Part shown: in pieces, positions 17,001-25,154 of the stretch
How positions within the stretch are numbered: position 1 is the stretch's first letter
How the letters are laid out: each line of letters starts with the position of its first letter
From: a virus
Virus record (IMG/VR): IMGVR_UViG_3300026292_000023
Location: 1-29,557 of that record
Direction: 5' to 3' (one strand)
DNA length: 29,557 nt
Program-made: the position numbers and the translations under genes
The notes under the pieces: generated by a model
The model's database searches: none
Told to the model about the DNA's origin: nothing
Seen by the model: only the letters and a program-made list of their open reading frames with translations

Positions 17001-20000
17001 CATTGGAATAACTTATTTTTTGCATCATTGCGTTATGCGTTCTCTGAGCAACCAAGTATTGATTGGGCATTTAAAACAAGTTACATTAAAGCTAAACACA
17101 ATGTTGGAGAGTTAAAACAAAAAGTTAACTTCCAAAATGATAACTTGCCTAGTTATGAGAAATATGTTGAAGAAGTTAAACCATACAAAACAAAAATTAG
17201 AGAATATTTAAGTTCTTATGAAAAAACTGATCCTTCTTCAACTGTAGTTACAGACTTTGATCTTCCACCAGTGTATAATCAAGATGCTGGAAAGATTATT
17301 CCTCAAAGTATTCAAATTATTGATAATAAAGTGGTGTCAGGAACATCAGAAATTACAAAATATCCTAGTAAACACTGGGCTGACAATGTTGGTTTTGAAT
17401 TAACAGCATTAACTATTGCAAATGCAGGAACTGGTTATCAAGTACCGCCAGATATAGAAATTACTGGAGGCGGCGGATCAGGAGCCAAAGCAAAAGCGTA
17501 TATAGGTACTGATGGAAAACTAACATCAGTAGAAATGGTTAAGACAGGAAGTGGATATTTGTCACAACCAACTATAGAAGTTAAAGGTTCACAAGATGAT
17601 GGATCAGTAGTAGCAAGATTAAGTCCTGTATTAGGAAAAGGAAAAGCAAGAAGTATGCACGTAAGGTGTAAGTTTGACAGAGTTTCTGGCGTTTATCTTT
17701 TTAGTACACTTAATGAAACACAATCATTTACTAGTGAATTAAATCAGCAAATATTTAATGTAAAATGGCCTATGCAACTTAAATCAACTACGGTAAAAGT
17801 TACTGTTGATGGATTAGAAGCATTAAGAAGTGAATATACTTTTTCAAATATTGAAGAAACAACTAAAGGATATACTAGACAGTACGGACGTATTACATTT
17901 ACTGCACCACAATCACTAAGTTCAACTATTGTTATATCATATGATAAAGCACCAGAGTTATTACAAGCTCAAGATAGAATTAATTTATATTATAATCCTG
18001 CAACTGGTATGTTTGGTAAAGAATTAGGACAAGTTTTAGACGGAATAGACTATGGTGGAGTTGAAGTAAGCAGTTATAGTTTTGGTTCAGGTACAGGTTG
18101 GGATTCAGACAATTGGTTTACAGGAACTTATGATACTTTTGATACAACGTTTGATGATGAGATATTCCAGATGGACGGAAGCACTGAAGTGTTTAATCTT
18201 AGTTCTCCGTTAGCAAATGGTGTAGTATATAATGTATACTTAAATGGCGTAAGAATAGATGATCCAAACTATGGAACAAGCAATCAAACAAATGTAAATG
18301 CTAAACTGGCAAGTATTACAGGAGACGGAACAACAAAAACAGTTACAATTACAAGTGATATTCAAAAATTTGTAGCAAATGATGTAGTTGTGTTTAGAAA
18401 AACAACATCAGATGGTTCTTTCCTTCCTGATCCTAGATCATATGACACATTATTAAGTGGAGGCGATTTACAGTTTACAACAGCTAAAGGTATAAATCCA
18501 GAAGAAATAATTGTTGACGGTGATGGATTTGTAACTCCGACAACTAGTAAAGGTCCTGAAGAGCAAGTTCCAGGACAAGTTCTTGATACTGTAAACATTA
18601 GTGTATTCCACAGACCCCTTGGAGGAGGAAGTACACTTTCAAGTAATTCTTATAAGGCAACCGGAACAGAAGCAGAATTTAAGTTTGGTATACAACCTCA
18701 AAATAAAGAAGGATTAATTGTAAGATTAAATGAAGTTATACAATCACAGAGTAATTACACAGTAGATTACAGATTAAAAACAGTTAAGTTTAAAACTGCT
18801 CCTGATGCAAATGACTTTGTAAATATTTTAAGTGTTAGTGGCAACGGAGAAAATGTTGTAGAATCAGAAGAGTTTATTGGAGATGGTTGCACAACACAAT
18901 ATATTACAAAAGCAAGATGGACTAGTAAGTTAGATTACATTGCTACAGTTAACGGGGAACAAGTTCAGACAGTACTAATTCCAAGCACAGATAGCACAAG
19001 TGAAGATGCTAAAGCAGTATTATCGTTTGGTAGCCCGCCACGAGATAATAGTATTATTAACTTTGCTATATATAGCAAAATTGATAGCTTTAGTAAAATA
19101 GAAACAAATGAATTTACTGGTGACGGATCAACAAAAATATTTACACTTCCTAAAACACCATATAGTGCTATACCAAACAGCCACAATGTTATTGTTAAGC
19201 AAGGAAATAAAATTCTTAATCCAGGTTATAATCAACAATTTACAGTTGTTACAGGTCAAACAGAATATTATTTAGAAATGTGGCAAACACCAATTGGTAG
19301 TTTTGATAACTCAGACGTGTTAGTATTACTTAATGGAACTGAATTAAAAATAGCAACAGAATATAATATTAGACCAGCTAATAGTTCTGTTATTTTAGAA
19401 CCAGGTATAGGTACAGCAGGTGATATATTAGAAGTTTATATACAAACAGATGGAGAATATGCATTTGGAAGTATTCAAGTAGTTAACAACCAAAATACTT
19501 GGGTAGACAGTGGTGCTGATTTACAACTTACTACAGCTCCTGCTATTGGAGAGAAACTAACAGTTTATACATTTAACAAACACGATATACAAGATTTTGA
19601 AAGAATAAATTATGATGTTGTTGCTAGATCAGTTATTAATATTGGAACTGAAGATCATGTACAATATAATCATTTACGTGGCGGCCTGATTAAGTTAAGA
19701 AAACCAGCCATTGATGCTCAGTTTGTTTGGCTAACTGTTAACGGAATATTAAAAACTCCTAGTGTAGATTACCAACTAACTAATGATAAATTATATCTTA
19801 AGCATAACGGATCATTTGCAGATAATGATGTAATAGAACTAATCCAGTTTAGTAGTGGAGCACCAATGCAACCTAAATTTGGTTTTAGTCAATTTAAAGA
19901 TATTTTAAATAGAAACATTTATAAAAGATTAGGTGATGTTGCTTCTGTTAAACTTGCACAGCCTTTAGCTGTAACAGACAAAGAAATTCATGTAGATAAT

Positions 20001-20576
20001 GCAAAATCTTTAAGTGCTCCAGATAAACAAAGTAGTGTTCCGGGAATTATTTTTATTAATGGTGAAAGAATAGAATACCTAGTAAAAATTGGTAACGTTT
20101 TAAAACAACTTCAAAGAGCAACACTAGGAACAGGAGCACCAGCAATACACGAAATAGGTAGTGATGTATATAATGCAAATATACAACAAACTGCGCCATA
20201 TGCAGACACTACATTAACAGAAAATTATACAGGAGATGGGTCAACTAGCACCTTTATATTACCATTTACACCGACTTCAGTAAACGAATTTGAAGTATTT
20301 GTAGCAGGTAAGAGGTTAAGAAAGAATGCAATAAGCATGTTTGACCCAACAAAAGACCAAGATTCACCAGAGGCTGACATTACGTCACCAGCAGAGTTCT
20401 CAGTAACTGGAACGACTAACGTGTTAACATTGACAAATATACCAACTAATAACGTTAAAATACAGGTAATTAGACGTCAAGGTACTCGTTGGACAGACCC
20501 TGGAGTTTCACTTAATGATTCGGAAAAAGCGGTAGCACGTTTCTTTAAGGCAGAAAAGGTGGAGCTACCAAAATAA
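14004..20576 (+). CDS. giant baseplate structural protein, C-terminal portion downstream of in-frame TGA
   Basis: This is the continuation of the 5607 frame, about 2190 residues. The first possible in-frame start is TTG at 14388 with only a weak AGG before it, so I annotate it as the rest of one gene. In order: a propeller blade ending NEGRIYIFDK; a fourth chitin-binding-like module (ASYFQGDLVRVGDNVYEADT, about 14253-14312); FG-GAP-like blades (DGSVIVATA, NDGKKIAVGSP, DFDGNTLAVAS); two domains with GxGYxxPP turns (about 16340-16500 and 17410-17590); and from about 17740 a tandem series of beta-repeats, several with the motif [FY]xGDGxT. Near the end, PGIIFINGERIEYLV and LQRATLGTGAPAIHEIG resemble conserved segments of marine myovirus wedge proteins. 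It ends at TAA inside a late-promoter motif. If readthrough fails, this half is probably not made. Confidence 0.72.
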   Translation: MYEKRGSEFSLVNYYTVPNSATGRKLGHKIKFRKLDGDTYKLYVHAKGDGTETNEGRIYIFDKNSTDDWALGNENKYRGYFKNSASYFQGDLVRVGDNVYEADTNLVPGAFNVSQWTVRTEGINLLGYLPNDTNFSLDADSVLEQKFLEEFGEDFDVSTDGSVIVATARYLNTNDSSIPNRKVVVYRKNGNNYEYSQLLEALSLTEDYASSIAVSNDGKKIAVGSPLNSAESIRGGCVYIYIQSGSQYIYKQTIRPLDKTANTQFGSKLDFDGNTLAVASKGGDLENATTFDSATTLFDALNTNFRTFDNESGLVSIYETVNDTLLYGQDFAYNEDTQEFGSVMLVSDNHVYMGLPKQQVTTNNTIDKGVIAEYRKPAGASTWNVIRNPVSPADTSKFKGIYLFDKTNNSLVSYLDYIDPLQGKIAGPAEQDIDFKTSYDPAKYSVSTISSMPAQTMDYTSTHWVGKVWWDIGSARFINHHQGDITESTQNFNKLFPGTTVDVYEWVETILKPSEWDTQSGTDEALTKGISGTSKYGDTAYSVRRKFDTTNSTFTNYYYYWVKDKRTLPEQDFRSTSVYDIARFISDPQGQAHKFVAMLGDNRYAIFNCESLVKGKDIGISFNWWTIENQEQNTHNEYQLITDGLETSVPRENIEQKWFDSLIGFDTQDRPVPDINLPLRKKYGNLNEPRQSWFVNKTEARKQFTERVNNILKSNLVVDNKDLSGLMVSDPEPTSLGGKFDTTSDSYAELGFVSVARTKQATLSLEIENGSIVNVLITDPGAGYITPPTYTISDTQGTGCELEFILNTSGEISAVNIAKPGTNYISPSITVRKFSVLVKADETVGGKWAIFAWDGNEWTRTKTQSFDVNQYWSYVDWYATNYNKFTPVDFTVESSYELSGLEDEIGNVVKINNVGSGGWLLLKKIDDTITSDYTVNYDTIGKQNGTIAFSNSLYDVTNENIAFDGASFDKIFYDTEPIEEFRRIIFVIKNAIFTDDLAIHWNNLFFASLRYAFSEQPSIDWAFKTSYIKAKHNVGELKQKVNFQNDNLPSYEKYVEEVKPYKTKIREYLSSYEKTDPSSTVVTDFDLPPVYNQDAGKIIPQSIQIIDNKVVSGTSEITKYPSKHWADNVGFELTALTIANAGTGYQVPPDIEITGGGGSGAKAKAYIGTDGKLTSVEMVKTGSGYLSQPTIEVKGSQDDGSVVARLSPVLGKGKARSMHVRCKFDRVSGVYLFSTLNETQSFTSELNQQIFNVKWPMQLKSTTVKVTVDGLEALRSEYTFSNIEETTKGYTRQYGRITFTAPQSLSSTIVISYDKAPELLQAQDRINLYYNPATGMFGKELGQVLDGIDYGGVEVSSYSFGSGTGWDSDNWFTGTYDTFDTTFDDEIFQMDGSTEVFNLSSPLANGVVYNVYLNGVRIDDPNYGTSNQTNVNAKLASITGDGTTKTVTITSDIQKFVANDVVVFRKTTSDGSFLPDPRSYDTLLSGGDLQFTTAKGINPEEIIVDGDGFVTPTTSKGPEEQVPGQVLDTVNISVFHRPLGGGSTLSSNSYKATGTEAEFKFGIQPQNKEGLIVRLNEVIQSQSNYTVDYRLKTVKFKTAPDANDFVNILSVSGNGENVVESEEFIGDGCTTQYITKARWTSKLDYIATVNGEQVQTVLIPSTDSTSEDAKAVLSFGSPPRDNSIINFAIYSKIDSFSKIETNEFTGDGSTKIFTLPKTPYSAIPNSHNVIVKQGNKILNPGYNQQFTVVTGQTEYYLEMWQTPIGSFDNSDVLVLLNGTELKIATEYNIRPANSSVILEPGIGTAGDILEVYIQTDGEYAFGSIQVVNNQNTWVDSGADLQLTTAPAIGEKLTVYTFNKHDIQDFERINYDVVARSVINIGTEDHVQYNHLRGGLIKLRKPAIDAQFVWLTVNGILKTPSVDYQLTNDKLYLKHNGSFADNDVIELIQFSSGAPMQPKFGFSQFKDILNRNIYKRLGDVASVKLAQPLAVTDKEIHVDNAKSLSAPDKQSSVPGIIFINGERIEYLVKIGNVLKQLQRATLGTGAPAIHEIGSDVYNANIQQTAPYADTTLTENYTGDGSTSTFILPFTPTSVNEFEVFVAGKRLRKNAISMFDPTKDQDSPEADITSPAEFSVTGTTNVLTLTNIPTNNVKIQVIRRQGTRWTDPGVSLNDSEKAVARFFKAEKVELPK

Positions 20577-20579
20577 ATA
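20572..20579 (+). promoter_or_regulatory. candidate late promoter overlapping the giant gene stop
   Basis: AATAAATA has the ATAAATA late core and contains the TAA stop of the giant gene (20574-20576). The ATG of the next gene is 18 bases downstream with AGGA at 20587-20590, so the leader would be only about 12 bases. It would provide independent transcription of the 20598 gene and the fibre cluster after a 15-kb gene. Confidence 0.5.
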
Positions 20580-20597
20580 CAGTTGTAGGAAAACATT

Positions 20598-21209
20598 ATG
20601 ATTGATAACTTTAAAGAAAATAACGGAGTATTACTCCAAGGACATATCAAAATACACAATCCTGAAACAGGCGAAGTTATAGTCGATAAAAGGAATGCAA
20701 TTCATTACGAGAATATGAGTATTTCATTAGCTGAAAGTTTAGCTAATGCAGGTGAAGGTTTTATATATCAAATGGCTTTTGGAAACGGTGGAACAAGCAT
20801 TGATCCAACAGGCATTATAACATACTTAACACCTAACTCAACAGGAACAAATGCAAGTTTATATAATCAAACATATATTAAAGTTGTTGATGATAGAAGT
20901 GTTAATAACACAGATCCAGCTCGTAATAAAATTGAATCAAGACATGTAAGTGGTACAAACTATACAGACATACTAGTTACTTGTTTATTAGACTATGGTG
21001 AACCAACAGGACAAGATGCTATTGATAATGCTACTAATGCAGATAGTTTATACGTATTTGATGAACTTGGATTAGTAAGCTATGATACATCAGGAACAGG
21101 AAGATTACTTACACACGTAATATTCCACCCAGTACAAAAGAGTTTAAACAGACTTGTGCAAATTGACTATACAGTTAGAGTACAAAGTCTATCAGGGATG
21201 AATGAGTAA
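20598..21209 (+). CDS. conserved-type virion structural protein, 203 aa, baseplate region
   Basis: I do not have a firm family name. The N-terminal part contains GHIKIHNPETGEVIVDKRNA followed by IHYENMSISLAESLANAGEG and FIYQMAFGNGGTSIDPTGII. This pattern recurs, as I recall, in baseplate/fibre regions of marine T4-like phages. The C-terminal half is beta-rich and ends VQIDYTVRVQSLSG. There is no signal peptide or membrane segment. AGGA at 20587-20590 is a clear ribosome-binding site, and a late-promoter motif precedes it. Its TAA stop overlaps the next ATG by one base, so it is translationally coupled to the first fibre gene. It lies between the wedge genes and the fibres, where T4 has gp8 to gp11, so it may connect fibres to the wedge. 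That role is inferred. Confidence 0.7.
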   Translation: MIDNFKENNGVLLQGHIKIHNPETGEVIVDKRNAIHYENMSISLAESLANAGEGFIYQMAFGNGGTSIDPTGIITYLTPNSTGTNASLYNQTYIKVVDDRSVNNTDPARNKIESRHVSGTNYTDILVTCLLDYGEPTGQDAIDNATNADSLYVFDELGLVSYDTSGTGRLLTHVIFHPVQKSLNRLVQIDYTVRVQSLSGMNE

Positions 21210-23290
21210 TGGCTTATATAATTAATTACGCCGACACAAACAAAGGTACTATATCTATAGAAGATAGTACAATCAACCAAACTACTAGCCTTGACATTCC
21301 GGGACGTAATACTACAAGTTATGGAGCGGTTATTGCTAATAGTTTCCTTAACATATTAGAAAATTTTGCAAATACAGAGTCACCTAGAAACCCAATACAA
21401 GGTCAACTTTGGTATGATAGTTCAACAGGTGTTAATACATTAAAACTTTATGATGGCACTGGTTGGATTAATGCTAGTGGATTAAAGAAAGGCTCTACAT
21501 CACCTGATGTGTCAAATGCATTACCAGGCGATCTTTGGAGTGATACTGATAACAATCAGTTATATATTTTTACAGGTTCGGGTTGGACACTTGTAGGCCC
21601 AGAATATAGCGATGGTTTACTTACTGGAGCAAAGCCAGTTGTTGTTACAGGTAAAGATGAAGTTAATTATACAATATTACAAGTTGAAGTTGCAGGAAGT
21701 CCTGTAGCAATTTATTCAACTAGGAGTTTTCAACCAAAGACTACAATTACCGGATTTTCAATAATACAACCAGGAATTAACTTATCATCTGCAAATATCG
21801 GAAGTGATGGTGTAGGAAAATATTACGGTACAAGTGAAAAAGCAGAAAACTTAGTTGTTAGTGGATCTAGTATATCAGCAACAAAATTTTTAAGAAGTGA
21901 CGTAACAAGTACGTCAGATAATCAAATTATAATTAGTAATAACAAAGGACTTCAAGTAGGACAAGATGCTATTATTACATTTGATGTTCAAGGAACATCT
22001 GGAGTTGTAACAAACTTAACATCAGGTGCACCAATAGACTTTAAAGTAAACAATTTAGGAACACAGAAAAACGTTATTAGAATTGATTCAACTGAAAAAG
22101 TTGGTATTAATACGTTAAGTCCTGCAGAAGCATTAGATGTATCAGGTTCAATACAAGCAAGTAATAATTTAATTGTGCAAGGCACAACAGATAGTACAAG
22201 CATAGGAACAGGTAGTGTAAAAATTTCAGGCGGTGTTGGAATTGCTAAAAAGTTATATGTAGGTACAGATTTAAATGTTACAGGCACAAGCACAACAGGA
22301 AACATTTTACCAAGTGCAACACAAACACATAACATAGGATCAACGACAGCTAGATGGTCACAAGTACATGCAGTAGAATTTAGAGGAAACGTTGTAGGAA
22401 ACTTAACTGGTACTGTAACGGGTGGAGCGGCAAACGCAAACAAACTTACAAGTGCAAGTACATTTGAAATAACAGGTGATGTTAGTTCTAATCAAATTAC
22501 GTTTGATGGACAAACAGGCGGAACAACTAAAACATTTTCTACATCAATTAGTAATACATTTATTGCAAACAAAACAGGTGTAACTACACCTAATTCAGAT
22601 GATGAAGTAATTATTAATAGAATTTCAGGAGATAGCACAGGTGTATTTAAGATCTCACAACAAGCACTAGTTAGCTCAGTTCCAACTATTCCAGTTGGAA
22701 GCATTATGCCATATGGTGGTGTTGCAATTCCAGCAGGATGGTTATTGTGTGATGGTAGAGAAGTTAAAATTTCTGATTACCTATCTTTGTATAACACAGT
22801 TCAATATCAGTTTAAAGATCAAAGTCAGGTTACTTCAGGACAATTTGGTTTACCAGATTTTAGAGGTAGATTTCCTCTTGGTGCTGATAACATGGGCGGC
22901 ACAAGTGCAAACAGAGTTACAGATGTTAACGCAGACACAGTTGGATTAGGTTCTGGTTTTGAAGATAGAGCTATTGACGTTAAAAACTTACCAGAACACG
23001 AACACGATTTAAGATCACCAAAAGGTGCTCAATTTTATGTACTTCTTGATGATAGTGGAACACCACAAGATGCTGATACAATACCTTATGATGCTCCTAC
23101 AGGATCAAATGCAGGCCAAGCAAGAACATCATCAGGTGGTGTGTTAAACAGAAGAAACATTACATACAATCAAAATACAGGTGTTGAAGAATATGAAATT
23201 TTTGACCTTACTGAGCTTGGAACTCCATTGAATTTAATGAACCCGTTCTTAACAGTACAGTATATAATCTATTCAGGAGTTGGGGGCTAA
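21209..23290 (+). CDS. tail fibre with gp12-like tail collar domain (short tail fibre type)
   Basis: This is a probable receptor-binding short fibre. Residues 1 to about 240 form the attachment-type module shared with the next two genes (MAYIINYAD, LENFA, GQLWYDSS, GDLWSDTDNNQLYIFTGSGW). The middle holds fibre-like beta repeats such as KVGINTLSPAEALDVSGSIQ and HNIGSTTARWSQVHAVEFRG. Residues about 493-560 are a phage tail collar domain (PF07484 type): PVGSIMPYGGVAIPAGWLLC followed by LPDFRGRFPLGADNMGG. Then comes NLPEHEHDL with H597 and H599, an HxH motif like the metal-binding histidines of T4 gp12 and gp37. The ATG overlaps the previous stop by one base; AGGGA at 21194-21198 is the ribosome-binding site. 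Collar identity is strong. Whether it is the functional gp12 homologue is inferred. Confidence 0.85.
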   Translation: MAYIINYADTNKGTISIEDSTINQTTSLDIPGRNTTSYGAVIANSFLNILENFANTESPRNPIQGQLWYDSSTGVNTLKLYDGTGWINASGLKKGSTSPDVSNALPGDLWSDTDNNQLYIFTGSGWTLVGPEYSDGLLTGAKPVVVTGKDEVNYTILQVEVAGSPVAIYSTRSFQPKTTITGFSIIQPGINLSSANIGSDGVGKYYGTSEKAENLVVSGSSISATKFLRSDVTSTSDNQIIISNNKGLQVGQDAIITFDVQGTSGVVTNLTSGAPIDFKVNNLGTQKNVIRIDSTEKVGINTLSPAEALDVSGSIQASNNLIVQGTTDSTSIGTGSVKISGGVGIAKKLYVGTDLNVTGTSTTGNILPSATQTHNIGSTTARWSQVHAVEFRGNVVGNLTGTVTGGAANANKLTSASTFEITGDVSSNQITFDGQTGGTTKTFSTSISNTFIANKTGVTTPNSDDEVIINRISGDSTGVFKISQQALVSSVPTIPVGSIMPYGGVAIPAGWLLCDGREVKISDYLSLYNTVQYQFKDQSQVTSGQFGLPDFRGRFPLGADNMGGTSANRVTDVNADTVGLGSGFEDRAIDVKNLPEHEHDLRSPKGAQFYVLLDDSGTPQDADTIPYDAPTGSNAGQARTSSGGVLNRRNITYNQNTGVEEYEIFDLTELGTPLNLMNPFLTVQYIIYSGVGG

Positions 23291-23291
23291 T

Positions 23292-25121
23292 ATGGCATAT
23301 CAAATTAATAAAACAAGTGGAGCACTACTTGTAAATTTAGCAGACGGCCAAATTGATGTAGCATCAACTGATATAACACTTATTGGTAAAAACTATTCAG
23401 GATTTGGCGAAGCAATTAACGAAAACTTTGTTAAAATGCTTGAAAATTTTGCTAACGCATCAGCACCAACAAAACCAATGGCAGGGCAAATTTGGTGGGA
23501 TACAGGAAATCAAAGATTACAAGTTTATACAGGAACAGCATGGACAACAGGTGGCGGACCGATTGTAACAGCAAAAAGACCAATAATGGTTGCTGGAGAC
23601 TTGTGGATTAATAATGAAGAAAATCAAATGTACTTTTATGATGGTACAGATTTAACATTAGCTGGACCAATTTATAATGCATTTCAAGGACAGTCAGGTC
23701 CACAAACTGTTACAGTACTTGATAACACAGGTACTAGTAGAACTATTTTAAAATATTGGATAGGTGGTTCATTAGTTGGAATATGGAGTAAGATTGATTT
23801 TATTCCACAAACTATTGACACTATTCCAGGGTTTACAGGAAATGTTGTTAAAGGATTTAATGTTGTTGATACAGACTTTGTGTTTTCAGGAACAGCAACT
23901 AAAACTACATCACTAGTCGACTCACAAGGTGTAGTTAGAACAGCCGCACAATTTTTAGCTAGTGACTCAGATGATTCAACAAGTGGTGCATTATCTGTAA
24001 GGAATAACAACGGATTAACAGTTGGATTAACTGATAACAATGTAATTAAAGTTACTAACCTTGGTGTTGTATCTGAAAATAATGTTAGTGGACAAGATTA
24101 CATTATTAGAATGACAACTAGTTTAGGTAAAAGAGATGCAGTAACAATTGATTCAACAAATAGTAGAATAGGTATTTACAATTCTTCACCAACAGCTACA
24201 TTAGACGTTACGGGTGATTTAAAAGTATCAGGTAACTTTACAGTAGCTGGTACACAAACTATTCTAGATGTTCAGAATTTATTAGTTAGAGATAAGCAAA
24301 TACAGTTAGCTAGAGGTGACGATAGTACATTATTAGATAATGTTGGCGTAGACGAGTCTGGTATTACAGTAGAATCGTCCGGTGGTAATAAAGAGTGGTT
24401 GTGGAAAAATGCAACAAATTCCTGGACAACAAACGTAAGTATTGACATGACAGGTACTTCAAAGTTGAAGTACAACGGTATTGACTTAATTGATGGTACA
24501 AGTGCTCCAGGTATTACAGCACTTGGTAGTTTATCTAGTGCATCTATTGGAAATATGACGTTAAGTGGTATTACTATTAATACTGGTACAGGAAGCGGAA
24601 CAGATGGATTATTAATGGACATTGCTGGTGACCTTAGCATGGTTACTTCAAGAAAAATTAGAAATGTACAAGATCCTGTATTAGATCAAGATGTAGCTAC
24701 TAAAGCATACGTAGATAGTAGCATAGACTTAGAAGTTATTCCTTTAACTTTAGATATTACTGGTATTGGAACTGGAGTGACATTGCACACTAATATTGCA
24801 ACAATTCTTAACGATATTGCTCCAGCTTTAGATAAACGAGACGGAACACAAGCAAGAGTGCATTGTACGTCTACAGTTGGTGCTACAGCAACGCTATCTG
24901 CGGCGAATTTGAACGCTAGTTTTAACAAAAGTTTAACTACTGTTCAGAAATTAGACGGTGGAGGAGCAGATGACGGTAGTGCTTCAGTAATTGGAGATGC
25001 TACATTTAATGATGTTACGGGTTCGATTACGTCTACAGTTACTAGAACACTGAAATTATTCAGAGTAAACGTTGGCGCCTGGGAGTATGTACAAGACTTA
25101 ACTCCGGGCAATTTAATATAA
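23292..25121 (+). CDS. tail fibre protein, second of three paralogues
   Basis: The preferred start is the ATG at 23292 (MAYQINKTSG), because it aligns with the MAYIIN starts of both neighbouring paralogues and has AGGAG at 23275-23279. An upstream TTG at 23280 is unlikely. Residues 1 to about 230 repeat the shared module (GFGEAINENFVKMLENFA, GQIWWDTG, GDLWINNEENQMYFYDGTDL, TLAGPIY). The shaft follows with SRIGIYNSSPTATLDVTGDL and the common fibre motif DVATKAYVDSSI near residue 472. The C-terminus is beta-rich (SITSTVTRTLKLFRVNVGAW) with no collar or chaperone domain visible, so it may be an intermediate or whisker-like fibre. Its TAA stop is inside the perfect late promoter TATAAATA. No lysine-rich or enzymatic motif was seen. 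Fibre class is confident; exact position on the virion is unknown. Confidence 0.83.
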   Translation: MAYQINKTSGALLVNLADGQIDVASTDITLIGKNYSGFGEAINENFVKMLENFANASAPTKPMAGQIWWDTGNQRLQVYTGTAWTTGGGPIVTAKRPIMVAGDLWINNEENQMYFYDGTDLTLAGPIYNAFQGQSGPQTVTVLDNTGTSRTILKYWIGGSLVGIWSKIDFIPQTIDTIPGFTGNVVKGFNVVDTDFVFSGTATKTTSLVDSQGVVRTAAQFLASDSDDSTSGALSVRNNNGLTVGLTDNNVIKVTNLGVVSENNVSGQDYIIRMTTSLGKRDAVTIDSTNSRIGIYNSSPTATLDVTGDLKVSGNFTVAGTQTILDVQNLLVRDKQIQLARGDDSTLLDNVGVDESGITVESSGGNKEWLWKNATNSWTTNVSIDMTGTSKLKYNGIDLIDGTSAPGITALGSLSSASIGNMTLSGITINTGTGSGTDGLLMDIAGDLSMVTSRKIRNVQDPVLDQDVATKAYVDSSIDLEVIPLTLDITGIGTGVTLHTNIATILNDIAPALDKRDGTQARVHCTSTVGATATLSAANLNASFNKSLTTVQKLDGGGADDGSASVIGDATFNDVTGSITSTVTRTLKLFRVNVGAWEYVQDLTPGNLI

Positions 25122-25124
25122 ATA
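25117..25124 (+). promoter_or_regulatory. perfect T4 late-promoter motif before third fibre gene
   Basis: TATAAATA matches the T4 late consensus at all eight bases. It contains the TAA stop (25119-25121) of the preceding fibre gene and lies 30 bases before the ATG at 25155. The leader includes AGGGG at 25141-25145 as ribosome-binding site. It would give the third fibre gene and those downstream their own late transcript. Confidence 0.7.
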
Positions 25125-25154
25125 CATGTAACATACGATTAGGGGTTAATAAAT

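Noticed and set aside
18490-18497. TATAAATC inside the giant gene as an internal late promoter
   Set aside because: One mismatch at the last base, no gene start nearby; similar near-matches at about 28907 and 29363 are also inside coding sequence.
14388-20576. Separate gene starting at TTG 14388
   Set aside because: The frame is open upstream to the TGA at 14001, encodes continuous domains (including a chitin-binding-like module at about 14253-14312), and the TTG has only AGG before it and no promoter motif.
21988-22443. 151-residue minus-strand open frame
   Set aside because: It lies wholly inside the collar fibre gene, is low in complexity, lacks a ribosome-binding site and reflects the AT-rich codon pattern of the + strand. 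The same holds for the other minus-strand frames.
23280-23291. TTG at 23280 as start of the second fibre gene
   Set aside because: ATG at 23292 aligns with the MAY-IN starts of the two paralogues and has AGGAG well placed.
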